Source: Aquabacterium sp029268225
Lineage (GTDB): Bacteria; Pseudomonadota; Gammaproteobacteria; Burkholderiales; Burkholderiaceae_C
Reading direction: 5' to 3'
Assembly (NCBI RefSeq): GCF_037482285.1
Contig: NZ_JBBEYB010000016.1
Span: forward strand, 9,503 to 73,502
DNA length: 64,000 nucleotides
How positions within the stretch are numbered: the stretch's first letter is position 1; every line of letters begins with the position of its first letter. The translations under genes and the position numbers were made by a program. The notes beneath the pieces were generated by a model that worked only from the letters and a program-made list of their open reading frames with translations, was not told where the DNA came from and made no database searches. Below are positions 8,334 to 16,647 of this stretch, one piece after another.

Positions 8334-10658
8334 TCAGTTGAGCAGTCGCGTGGGATCCGCGTCGAGCTTGGCCAGCGCCGCACGGGTCGCCCGGGTGGTC
8401 AGGGACTCGTCTTCCTGAGGCACCAGCAAACCCGCTTGCAGGAACGCTGCCAGGCGATGCAGCTGGAACAAGATGCCCCGCCCCGCTGGCGTCACGAACA
8501 ACAGCAACTGCTGCTGCAGCCCCGACCAGGCCAGTTGCACGGACTCTTGCTTGCCGCGATAGTCCAGCTCAAACCAGGACCCGATCTGCAACTCGCGTGC
8601 CCAGGCCAGCATGGCCGGGGTGGGCATGGAGCCGCCCTCGGCCACCACTTCCAGCGCATCGCTCTCGTGTCCGGACAGATCCCGCAAGGTGGCCGCGTCC
8701 AACTCGACTTTGGACAGGTCGGGCAAGACCTCGCCGAGGGCCTCCAGACGCTCGGTGAGTGCCTGCAGGTGTGTGGCAGAGATGGCAGCCGAACGCGCGG
8801 AGAACGCCGCTGCCAAGGCGGTGTTCAGGGCCTTGATGTGCTCGTCCTGCTTGTCCAGCGGCAGGCCCGAACGGGCCATGCCCTCCCGGATCGATTTCAG
8901 CAAATTGGGCAGGCGGCGCAGCACCTCCGCCCGCTCTTCGCGCGAGGTCTTGGCGCTGGCCGACCAGATCAGATCGGCGGCGGCACGCTGCAGGGCCTTG
9001 GTGGCTTCGCTGGTCGGGCCGTTGACCACGGCGCTGTGCGCCAACACGTCGGCCCAGACATGGAACATGAAATCACGGACGCCATCGTGCACAGGCACGC
9101 CGTCCAGCATCTTGCGCAACTCGATGGTGTACTGGATCGCACAGGTTTCACGCTGCTCCACCTGCTGCGCCAGCGACACGCCACGGCGACTGGCCTGATT
9201 CTCTTCGCGAAAATAGGTTTCCAGGAAACGCTCGAACTCCGTCAGCACGGTCTGGAACACCCGCCGCCCCGTGTCCGGATAAGCCTCAATCACCTGCACG
9301 ATACGCCGGATTTCCTTGTGCAGGGCGTCATCGGCCTGCTCGGCACGCTCGCCGGCGAAGCCCATCACACAGGCACCCATGCGGTCGATCAGGATGCGCG
9401 CGGGATGGCTGGTGGTGGCAAAGAAATCGGGCTCGGCCACAGCCACGCGCAGCACCGGCATCTGCAGGCGTGCGAACCACACGCGGATGCTCGCCGGCAG
9501 GCGCTCTTCGGTCAGGATGGCTTGAAACAGCAAGGCCACGATCTCGATGATGGCGCGCTCGCTGGGCGTGCTCGCGGCCTCCTTGAGGGCCTGCTTGTTG
9601 TGCTGAAGCGTCTGCAGCGCCTCAGCTGGGTTGACGGCCACATCCGGGCCCGCTTGGCGGCGCAAAGTCTCGCCCACGGACTGGATGGCCTGCCCCAAGC
9701 CGGGTGACAGGGCGGCGCCTTGGACGCTCCGGGCCGCGGTCGGTTCGAATCCGGGCACCTGGCGCGACACCACCTGGGTGAGCTTGTCGAGCACATTCTG
9801 GGCTTTCACCGCGCTGCGCCCCATCTCGGGCGTCTGGGTGAGCATGCGCGTTTCTTCGTAAGCGGCCCCCAGCGGCTGCAAGCCGCTGTTGCCTCTGGGA
9901 GAGCCCGTGTTGCCCGGAGAGGCGGACGCCACGGGCCCACCCAAGGGCGTCAAGGCGCCAGCCTGAGTGACACCCACATCCTTGGCTCGCCGGATGAAGG
10001 GGCGCAAATCGATTTCGGGGCGAACACCATGCTCCAGCAAAACGCCGTTGACGTGGTGATAGGCCTCCTGGGTCCAAGGCGCCACCTCGTGCATGAGGAT
10101 GGGCTTGATCTCAGCCCAATGATCCAGGTTGAGCCCCACCTCCAGCCAGGCGTCCACGATGACCCGCGCCACCCAGTGCGGCATCAGCACATCGACTGGC
10201 CCGGACGCGCTGACGGACACCGGCCCACCCACGGCCTGCAAACGGGCGTTCAGATCGGAAAACTCCGATCCGTTGTGGTCACCGATCATCTGCGCCAGGC
10301 GCGCCACGGCCAGGTCCCGCTCGACATCGCTGTCGTCCAGCAGGCTCAAAGGGATGTCGGTCTTGTTGGCCGGCCCCAGGGCGGCGCGCACCCCCACGGA
10401 GCGTCCCACCCGCAGGTCACGCAAGGCATCGTGCAGGGGGCGCTCCAGCGCTGCCAGCCAAGCCGAATTCAAGCGCATCAGCTCCAGCATCAGGTCGCGC
10501 TTGCGCTGGTAGGTCGCCGGATCGGTCTGGGGCTCGGCCGCCGCCTGCCGCGCACCATCGACGCAGCCGTGCACCACCGCCTCCACCCCTTTGATCAGGG
10601 CTTCGAGGAAGCTGAGACGGGCTGTCAAGGCCAGCGCTCGGTGGGGACCAAAACTCAT
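8334..10658 (-). CDS. DUF1631 family protein
   Basis: A 774-residue protein matching, from memory, the large DUF1631 family of beta- and gammaproteobacteria, whose function is unknown; some database entries call it a thymidine phosphorylase without visible support. It is mostly helical and acidic, with no signal peptide or membrane segment. A region near residues 230-280 is rich in Gly, Ser and Ala and looks like a linker. The C-terminal 90 residues (from IGSWFELDYRGKQ onward) look like a small beta-barrel of the kind found in PilZ-like modules, but the RxxxR and D/NxSxxG cyclic-di-GMP motifs are not apparent. Its stop lies 51 bp from the end of the convergent GGDEF-EAL gene. Confidence 0.8.
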   Translation of the reverse strand: MSFGPHRALALTARLSFLEALIKGVEAVVHGCVDGARQAAAEPQTDPATYQRKRDLMLELMRLNSAWLAALERPLHDALRDLRVGRSVGVRAALGPANKTDIPLSLLDDSDVERDLAVARLAQMIGDHNGSEFSDLNARLQAVGGPVSVSASGPVDVLMPHWVARVIVDAWLEVGLNLDHWAEIKPILMHEVAPWTQEAYHHVNGVLLEHGVRPEIDLRPFIRRAKDVGVTQAGALTPLGGPVASASPGNTGSPRGNSGLQPLGAAYEETRMLTQTPEMGRSAVKAQNVLDKLTQVVSRQVPGFEPTAARSVQGAALSPGLGQAIQSVGETLRRQAGPDVAVNPAEALQTLQHNKQALKEAASTPSERAIIEIVALLFQAILTEERLPASIRVWFARLQMPVLRVAVAEPDFFATTSHPARILIDRMGACVMGFAGERAEQADDALHKEIRRIVQVIEAYPDTGRRVFQTVLTEFERFLETYFREENQASRRGVSLAQQVEQRETCAIQYTIELRKMLDGVPVHDGVRDFMFHVWADVLAHSAVVNGPTSEATKALQRAAADLIWSASAKTSREERAEVLRRLPNLLKSIREGMARSGLPLDKQDEHIKALNTALAAAFSARSAAISATHLQALTERLEALGEVLPDLSKVELDAATLRDLSGHESDALEVVAEGGSMPTPAMLAWARELQIGSWFELDYRGKQESVQLAWSGLQQQLLLFVTPAGRGILFQLHRLAAFLQAGLLVPQEDESLTTRATRAALAKLDADPTRLLN

Positions 10659-10693
10659 GGGGGCTGCTTCATAGGGAAGGACGATTTTGGACT

Positions 10694-11716
10694 CTACACC
10701 ACCGCGCCGGCGTTCGGATCGTTGGGGTCGATGTCTTTCTTGGCGCCTGTGATCAGGTCCTCACGCTTGACCCCCAACCACATCGCGATGGCCGCCGCCA
10801 CGAACACCGACGAGTAGATCCCGAACAGGATGCCGATGGTCAGGGCCAAGGCAAAGTAGTGCAACGTGGGGCCGCCGAAGATCAGCATGGCCACCACCAT
10901 CATCTGGGTCGAGCCGTGGGTGATGATGGTGCGGCTGGTCGTGCTGGTGATGGCATGGTCGATCACCTCGGAGGTGCTCAGCTTGCGGAACTTGCGGAAG
11001 GCTTCGCGGATACGGTCAAAGATCACCACCGATTCGTTGACCGAGTAACCCAGCACCGCCAGCACCGCGGCCAGCACCGACAGCGAGAACTCCCACTGGA
11101 AGAAGGCAAAAAAGCCCAGGATGATGACCACGTCGTGCAGGTTGGCGATGATGCCGGCGACGGCGAACTTCCATTCGAAGCGAACGGCCAAGTAGATCAT
11201 GATGCCAACGATGGTGGCACCCAGCGCCATCAGGCCATCGTGCACCAGTTCTTCGCCCACCTGCGGCCCGACGAACTCGCTGCGCTGCAGAGTCAAGGGC
11301 TGCTCGCCATTGGGCGCCTTGCAGACCTGGGACGGGCCCTTGCCATCGGTCTCAACCGTGCTGATCTGACCGCCTTCGGCTTTGCACAAGGCACCGAACA
11401 CGTTGGCGACGACCTCGGTCTGCTTCATCTCACCGCGCAGTGGCAGGCGGATCAGCACATCGCGCGAGGTGCCAAAGTTCTGCGCCTGTACCTCACCGTA
11501 GTTCAAGGCCTCGACGGTGGCGCGCACCTTGGCCACGTCCGCCGTTTGGGCGTAGCGGGTTTCGATGACCGAGCCGCCGGTGAACTCGATGGACAGGTGT
11601 AGCCCACGGGTCAGGATGAAGAAGACCGCGACGGCGAAGGTCAGGAAGGAGATCGCGTTGAAAACCAACGCGTAACGCATGAACGGGATGTCACGCTTGA
11701 TGCGGAAAAATTCCAT
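10694..11716 (-). CDS. secF: Protein translocase subunit SecF
   Basis: Integral membrane partner of SecD that uses the proton gradient to finish preprotein export through SecYEG. The 340-residue product begins MEFFRIKRDIPFMRY with the first membrane segment (about 14-35). A periplasmic domain follows, and five C-terminal membrane helices start near GLMALGATIVGIMIYLAVRF. The conserved VIFDRIREAFR and the RTIITHGSTQMM loop are present. The periplasmic part contains an insertion-like stretch around residues 105-135 (EGGQISTVETDGKGPSQVCK). It follows secD by 18 bp and is part of a yajC-secD-secF operon. Confidence 0.97.
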   Translation of the reverse strand: MEFFRIKRDIPFMRYALVFNAISFLTFAVAVFFILTRGLHLSIEFTGGSVIETRYAQTADVAKVRATVEALNYGEVQAQNFGTSRDVLIRLPLRGEMKQTEVVANVFGALCKAEGGQISTVETDGKGPSQVCKAPNGEQPLTLQRSEFVGPQVGEELVHDGLMALGATIVGIMIYLAVRFEWKFAVAGIIANLHDVVIILGFFAFFQWEFSLSVLAAVLAVLGYSVNESVVIFDRIREAFRKFRKLSTSEVIDHAITSTTSRTIITHGSTQMMVVAMLIFGGPTLHYFALALTIGILFGIYSSVFVAAAIAMWLGVKREDLITGAKKDIDPNDPNAGAVV

Positions 11717-11734
11717 GATGGGTGTTCCCTCTGC

Positions 11735-13597
11735 TTATTCCTGGGGCTTCCAGACCTGCCCGATGGACACGCTCTTGAGCTTCTTCTGACGGCCGTACCA
11801 GAGGTTGACCAAGCCACGCGAGAAGAACACGGCCGAGAACATCGAGGTGAGGATGCCCAGGCAGTGCACCACGGCAAAGCCACGCACCGGACCCGAACCG
11901 AAGGCCAGCAAGGCCAGGCCCGCGATCAGGGTGGTGACGTTGGAGTCCAGAATCGTGGCCCAGGCGTTCTCGTAACCGGCGTGGATGGCCGATTGCGGCG
12001 CCGAGCCATTGCGCAGCTCTTCGCGCACGCGCTCGTTGATCAGCACGTTGGCGTCAATGGCCATGCCCAGGGTCAAGGCGATGGCGGCGATACCCGGCAG
12101 CGTCAACGTGGCCTGCAGCATCGACAGCACCGCCACGAGGAGCAGCAGGTTGACCGTGAGCGCCACCGTGGAAAACACGCCAAACAGCATGTAATACAGG
12201 ATCATGAACACCGCGATGGCCGCAAAGCCATAAATCAGGCTGTTGAAGCCCTGCGCGATGTTGTCAGCCCCCAGGCTGGGACCCACGGTGCGCTCTTCGA
12301 TGATTTCCATCGGTGCAGCCAAGGAGCCGGCACGCAGCAGCAAGGCCGTGTCGGCGGCTTCTTCGGTGCTCATGCGGCCCGAAATCTGCACGCGCCCCCC
12401 GCCGATTTCGCCACGGATCACCGGGGCGGTCACAACCTCACCCTTGCCCTTTTCGAACAGGATGATGGCCATGCGCTTGCCGATGTTCTCGCGCGTGACG
12501 TCCTTGAAGATGCGGGCACCACGGGCGTCGAGCGTCAGGTGCACGGCGGCTTCCTGGTTCTCGTCGAAGCCGGGCTGGGCGTCGGTGAGGTTGTCGCCAG
12601 TCAGCACCACTTCGCGCTTGACGATGATGGGCAGGCCGCCGCGCTCCATGTAGCGCTCATAACCGAAAGGCACCGGGCCACCGGCTTGCGCGGCCTGGGC
12701 CTCGACGCTGTCGTTGACCATGCGCACTTCCAGCGTGGCGGTGCGGCCGATGATGTCCTTGGCCTTGGCCGTGTCCTGCACGCCCGGCAGCTGAACGACC
12801 ACGCGGTCGATGCCTTGCTGCTGGATCACGGGCTCGGCCACGCCGAGTTCATTGATCCGGTTGTGCAAGGTGGTGATGTTCTGCTTGAGCGCCTGCTCTT
12901 GAATGGCGCGCTCGGAGGTGGGCTTGAGGGTGCCGACCAGGGTGCGATCGCCTGAGCCGCCGGTGTCGGTGCCATCCACCCACACCACATCGGCCAAGCT
13001 GCTTTGCAGCACGCCGCGGGCGGCCTCACGAGACGCATCGTCACGGAAGCGCACAATCAAGGCCGAGGCCTCACGGCGGATGCCACTGTGGCGGATGTCC
13101 TTGTCCCGCAGCAGCGTGCGCATGTCGGTGCTGAGGCCATCGAGCTTTTGCGTGAGCGCCGCCTTCATGTCGACCTGCATCAGGAAGTGCACGCCCCCAC
13201 GCAGGTCCAGACCCAGGTACATGGGCTGGGCGTGCAGGCTGCGCAGCCACTGCGGCGAGCGCGACACGAGATTCAGGGCGACGATGTAGCTCGGATCCTG
13301 GGCATCAGGATTGAAGGCACGATTCAAGGCGTCGCGGGCCTTCAACTGGCTGTCGGTGTCCTTGAAACGCGCCCGCACGGAGGTGCCGTCGAGCTCGACG
13401 AAGTCGGCATCGAGCCCCGCCTCCTTGAGCACGGTGCGCACACGCTCCACGGCGGACTGGTCCAACTTGAGGGTGGCCTTGCCACTGGAGAGCTGAACGG
13501 CGGGGGCCTCACCAAAGACGTTGGGCAGGCTGTAGATCAGGCCGATGAGCAGGGCCACGGCAATGATCAGGTACTTCCACCAGGGATAGCGGTTCAT
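11735..13597 (-). CDS. secD: Protein translocase subunit SecD
   Basis: Membrane component of the SecDF-YajC complex. The 620-residue product has an N-terminal membrane anchor (WWKYLIIAVALLIGLIYSLP) and the signature LGLDLRGGVHFLMQVD. A large periplasmic P1 region ends with LLRAGSLAAPMEIIEERTVGPSLG, and five C-terminal helices follow, containing ALTLGMAIDANVLINERVRE, where the conserved Asp sits. Length matches proteobacterial SecD. The 27-bp gap to yajC and 18-bp gap to secF support one transcript. Confidence 0.97.
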   Translation of the reverse strand: MNRYPWWKYLIIAVALLIGLIYSLPNVFGEAPAVQLSSGKATLKLDQSAVERVRTVLKEAGLDADFVELDGTSVRARFKDTDSQLKARDALNRAFNPDAQDPSYIVALNLVSRSPQWLRSLHAQPMYLGLDLRGGVHFLMQVDMKAALTQKLDGLSTDMRTLLRDKDIRHSGIRREASALIVRFRDDASREAARGVLQSSLADVVWVDGTDTGGSGDRTLVGTLKPTSERAIQEQALKQNITTLHNRINELGVAEPVIQQQGIDRVVVQLPGVQDTAKAKDIIGRTATLEVRMVNDSVEAQAAQAGGPVPFGYERYMERGGLPIIVKREVVLTGDNLTDAQPGFDENQEAAVHLTLDARGARIFKDVTRENIGKRMAIILFEKGKGEVVTAPVIRGEIGGGRVQISGRMSTEEAADTALLLRAGSLAAPMEIIEERTVGPSLGADNIAQGFNSLIYGFAAIAVFMILYYMLFGVFSTVALTVNLLLLVAVLSMLQATLTLPGIAAIALTLGMAIDANVLINERVREELRNGSAPQSAIHAGYENAWATILDSNVTTLIAGLALLAFGSGPVRGFAVVHCLGILTSMFSAVFFSRGLVNLWYGRQKKLKSVSIGQVWKPQE

Positions 13598-13624
13598 AGG
13601 ATCCTCGACAGCACGGACGGTGAC

Positions 13625-13948
13625 TTACTTGTAGGTGCCCTTGGGCAGAACCTGGATGATCGCCACGCGCTGCAGTTGCAACTCGACGCCATTGGCCACT
13701 TCGATGCTGACGAAGGCGTCGCCCAGCTTGGTGATCTTGCCGATGACACCGCCCTGGGTCACCACTTCGTCACCCTTGGCCAGGGCTTCGAGCATGGCGC
13801 GGGTTTCTTTCTGGCGCTTCATCTGCGGCCGGATCATCACGAAATACAGCACCACGAACATGAGCACGAGGGGCAACATGCTCATCAGACCGCCGGAGGC
13901 GCTGGCTGCCGGAGCGGCGGTTTGGGCAATGGCTTCAGAAATCAACAC
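13625..13948 (-). CDS. yajC: Preprotein translocase subunit YajC
   Basis: Small single-pass membrane subunit of the SecDF-YajC complex. The product has one hydrophobic helix (MLPLVLMFVVLYFVMI) followed by the conserved RPQMKRQKE and GDEVVTQGGVIGKI. A GTG at 13948 is preferred as start (VLISEAIAQTAA, 107 residues) because GAAGGA lies six bases before it and family members begin in this way. A TTG three bases on is an alternative, and the frame also opens with a TTG at 13966. First gene of the yajC-secD-secF operon. Confidence 0.94.
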   Translation of the reverse strand: MLISEAIAQTAAPAASASGGLMSMLPLVLMFVVLYFVMIRPQMKRQKETRAMLEALAKGDEVVTQGGVIGKITKLGDAFVSIEVANGVELQLQRVAIIQVLPKGTYK

Positions 13949-14058
13949 AATCGTTCCTTCAAACAAAAGGCCGCGGCACCATCGAGGCGCAACGGCAGGG
14001 GCGCAAACATTGTATGCGGCAGGGGCAGCGGCTTTGTCCGCTTGCCCTCACCCAGGGG

Positions 14059-14364
14059 TCACAGCACGTACTTGACTTGCGGGTGGCTGGTCAGGGCGCG
14101 GTAGATGTTGTCCAGATGCTCGCGGCTGGTGGCGGTGACCGTGACGGTCAGGCCCACGTACTTGCCGGTGCTGCTGGGGCGACGCTCCAGGGCCTCGCGG
14201 TCAAAGCTGGGGTCATGCTGAACGACGAGCGTCACCACCGACTCCACAAACTCTTCGACATGCGGCCCCATCACCTTGATGGGAAAGCGGCAGGGGTACT
14301 CGATGAGCGACTGCTCGGGCGGGATGATGGGGTTGACGGGTTGGTTCATGGCCATGTCTTTCAT
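14059..14364 (-). CDS. ybeD: YbeD/DUF493 family protein
   Basis: Small ferredoxin-fold protein of 101 residues, probably regulatory but without a proven activity. The family pattern is visible: YPCRFPIKVMG, then VVQHDPSFDREALERRPSS, then GKYVGLTVTVTATSREHLD and the C-terminal HPQVKYVL. The ATG at 14364 overlaps the stop codon of the upstream PBP5-type gene (ATGA), so the two are translationally coupled, as in the common dacA-ybeD pairing. An internal ATG at 14352 is a less likely start. The usual third member, lipB, is displaced to the window's left edge. Confidence 0.92.
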   Translation of the reverse strand: MKDMAMNQPVNPIIPPEQSLIEYPCRFPIKVMGPHVEEFVESVVTLVVQHDPSFDREALERRPSSTGKYVGLTVTVTATSREHLDNIYRALTSHPQVKYVL

Positions 14365-15620
14365 TGGATGCCCAGGCGGATGGCATCCCAGGTGCGGCCC
14401 AGCCAGCCGGCGCTGGGCACCGCCTCCAGTGCCTGCAGCGGCAAGGTCTGCCAGGGTTGAGTGCCCAGACGGATGTGCAAAGTTCCCACGGTCTGCCCTT
14501 GCGCCAGAGGGGCCAGCAGGGGGTCTTGCCGGGTCAAAGTGGTCTGAATGCGTGCGGCCTGCCCTCGGGGCACGGTGACCACGATGGGCTGGGTGCGCCC
14601 CAAAGCGACCGTGCTGGCACGGCCCTTCCAGACGGGCGCCGTGCTCACAGTCTGCCCCGCGGCATACAGGCGGACGGCATCGAAGGCGCTGTAGCCCCAG
14701 TTGAGCAGCTTCTGGGTTTCGATGGCCCGCGCCTGGGCAGAAGAGGCGCCCACCACCACGGCCACCAGCCGGCGCTCGCCGGCCGCGGCCGCACGACGCG
14801 AGGTCGCCACCATGGCATAGCCCAGGCGCTCGGCATAGGCCACCTGCAGGCCGTCCACGCTGGGGTCCCGCAGCAGCAGCAGGTTGTTGCTGGCTTGCTT
14901 GACGCCCCCCAGTGTCAGGGAGGGCTGGCGGGTGTGGTCCAGCACCTGGGGGTGTTCCGTGAGCAGTCGAACCGCGATCCAGGCGAGTTCGCGCGGTGTG
15001 CTGACCTGGCCACTGACCGTCTGACCATCAGGGTTGCGAAACTGGGTGCCCTTCAGGCCCCACGCCTGGGCTTGGCGGTTCATGCGCGCCACGAAGTCGT
15101 CCACCGAGCCCGCCACCCCCTCGGCCAGGGCCACCGCAGCGTCGTTGGCCCCCAGCACGGCCATGCCTCGCAGCAACTCGGTCACGGTGAGTTGGGCGCC
15201 CACCGGCGCCAAGGCGCGCGCGCCGCTGCCGATGGCAGCACGCCACGCGCGCTCAGACAAGGGCAGCCGCTGATCCCAGCGGAGTTGCCCCGCGTCCACA
15301 GCCTGGCACACCAGATAGGCGGTCATCAGCTTGGTGAGCGAGGCCGGCGGTACGCTTTGGTCAGGCTGGTGTGCAGCCAGGGTCTGCTGGCTGCCGAGGT
15401 CCTGCAAGATGAACCCACGGGCGGCGATCTCGGGCGGCGCGGGCATGCCGGGTGGCGGGTCGGCCAATGCCGAGGCCAGCGCCACGGCAGACGCCGCAGG
15501 TGCTTGCGCCTGCGCCCCAGGCGCCGCGCAGAGCCACACCGCACCGGCCAGCCAGCCCCCCAGACGGGCATGGCGCGATGCCGTCCGAACGGTGGCTGAG
15601 AGGACAAGAAAAAGGCTCAT
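14361..15620 (-). CDS. PBP5-family D-alanyl-D-alanine carboxypeptidase homologue, probably inactive
   Basis: A 419-residue member of the DacA/PBP5 family (peptidase S11). A signal peptide (GWLAGAVWLCAAPGAQA) precedes the transpeptidase fold. The first catalytic motif is intact: PPASLTKLMTAYLV with Ser94 and Lys97. The other two are lost: where SxN is expected the sequence reads VLGANDAAVALAE (Gly157-Ala-Asn159), and where KTG is expected it reads DGLQVAYAERLGYAM (Gln259-Val-Ala261). The frame is intact and the C-terminal beta domain and amphipathic tail (WLGRTWDAIRLGIQ) are present, so this is not a decayed pseudogene. Without the KTG lysine, normal D,D-carboxypeptidase chemistry seems unlikely. 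The start is the first ATG in frame. Coupled to ybeD. Confidence 0.88.
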   Translation of the reverse strand: MSLFLVLSATVRTASRHARLGGWLAGAVWLCAAPGAQAQAPAASAVALASALADPPPGMPAPPEIAARGFILQDLGSQQTLAAHQPDQSVPPASLTKLMTAYLVCQAVDAGQLRWDQRLPLSERAWRAAIGSGARALAPVGAQLTVTELLRGMAVLGANDAAVALAEGVAGSVDDFVARMNRQAQAWGLKGTQFRNPDGQTVSGQVSTPRELAWIAVRLLTEHPQVLDHTRQPSLTLGGVKQASNNLLLLRDPSVDGLQVAYAERLGYAMVATSRRAAAAGERRLVAVVVGASSAQARAIETQKLLNWGYSAFDAVRLYAAGQTVSTAPVWKGRASTVALGRTQPIVVTVPRGQAARIQTTLTRQDPLLAPLAQGQTVGTLHIRLGTQPWQTLPLQALEAVPSAGWLGRTWDAIRLGIQ

Positions 15621-15657
15621 GGCGACCCCAGATGGGGCCGATGCCCCGCATTGCAAG

Positions 15658-16314
15658 TCAGTGTGGGGTCGCCCGCAGGTGGCGCAGCACCACCTCGCGC
15701 AACACCGTCAGCTTGCCGTGAAAGAAGTGCCCGGTCCCCGGCACCACCGTGACAGGCAATCCTTGCGGCCGCGCCCAGTCGAGGATGCTGGCGAGCGGCA
15801 CCACGTCGTCGAGTTCGCCCTCAACCACCAGGGTGTCCGCAGGCACCTCAGGCACCTCATAGCGCGAGGTCGCCGGGCTGATGAGCACGAGCTGCTTCGG
15901 GGCCACCAGTTCGGGCCGATTGGCCGCGGCCTCCGTCAGCCGTGCATGGGCCTGTGCGGCCACATAGCCCCCGAAGGAGAAACCCGCCAGGGCCAATGGC
16001 TTCCCCTTGAGTGCCGGATCGGTGAGGTGATGGGCGATCACGGTGAGCATGTCGGTGGTTTCACCGCGCCCTTCGTCCCAGGCGCCATCCGACTGCCCGA
16101 CCCCGCGGAAGTTGAAACGCACCGCGCGCCACCCGGCCAGCACAAAGGCCCGGCACAAGGTGTGCACCACCTTGTTGTCCATGGTGCCGCCCTGGAGCGG
16201 ATGGGGATGGGCAACCACGGCCAAGCCCACCGGGGCGTGCGCAGGCTCTTCAATGACCACCTCGAGCAAGCCCGCCGGGCCGTCGATCGTCTGGGAGGCA
16301 GGACGTCCGATCAT
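15658..16314 (-). CDS. Alpha/beta hydrolase (COG2945-like)
   Basis: A compact 218-residue alpha/beta hydrolase with no signal peptide. The oxyanion/first strand region reads AVVAHPHPLQGGTMDNKV, followed by RFNFRGVGQSDGAWDEG. The nucleophile elbow is GFSFGG, and a late Asp (EGELDDVVPLAS) and His (GTGHFFHGK) complete a catalytic triad. Such proteins are predicted esterases or acyl-peptide hydrolases; the substrate is unknown. It lies 37 bp upstream of the PBP5-type gene and 6 bp after the ferredoxin gene on the same strand, so it is probably in one operon with both. Confidence 0.88.
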   Translation of the reverse strand: MIGRPASQTIDGPAGLLEVVIEEPAHAPVGLAVVAHPHPLQGGTMDNKVVHTLCRAFVLAGWRAVRFNFRGVGQSDGAWDEGRGETTDMLTVIAHHLTDPALKGKPLALAGFSFGGYVAAQAHARLTEAAANRPELVAPKQLVLISPATSRYEVPEVPADTLVVEGELDDVVPLASILDWARPQGLPVTVVPGTGHFFHGKLTVLREVVLRHLRATPH

Positions 16315-16320
16315 GGTGCC

Positions 16321-16647
16321 TCAGCGCCCCACATCGTCCGGCAACACGAGCCGCTCCACGACCTCGCCCTTGGCAAGATGGCGGTCGACGATCTCGTCGA
16401 TGTCAGACTTGTCCACAAAGGTGTACCAGACACCTTCCGGATAAACGACGGCCACAGGCCCGCCCGCGCAACGGTCCAGGCACCCGGCCTTGTTGACACG
16501 CACCTGCCCTTTGCCGCTCAGCCCGGCTTCCGCGACCCGCTGCTTGCAGTGATCGAAACCGGCCTTGGCGTCATGGTCCCCGCAACTGGCTTCGCCATTG
16601 ATGCGTTGGTTGAGGCAGAAGAAGATGTGGCGCTGGTAATAGCTCAT
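16321..16647 (-). CDS. Thioredoxin-fold [2Fe-2S] ferredoxin
   Basis: A 108-residue member of the thioredoxin-like 2Fe-2S ferredoxin family. The cluster ligands are visible as Cys in HIFFCLNQR and ASCGDHDAK, then a CLDRCAGGPVAVVYPEG segment typical of the family's second pair. It probably carries single electrons in the cytoplasm; the partner is not identifiable here. Its ATG overlaps the VanZ stop (ATGA), which implies coupled translation, and the hydrolase gene follows six bases after its stop. Confidence 0.88.
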   Translation of the reverse strand: MSYYQRHIFFCLNQRINGEASCGDHDAKAGFDHCKQRVAEAGLSGKGQVRVNKAGCLDRCAGGPVAVVYPEGVWYTFVDKSDIDEIVDRHLAKGEVVERLVLPDDVGR

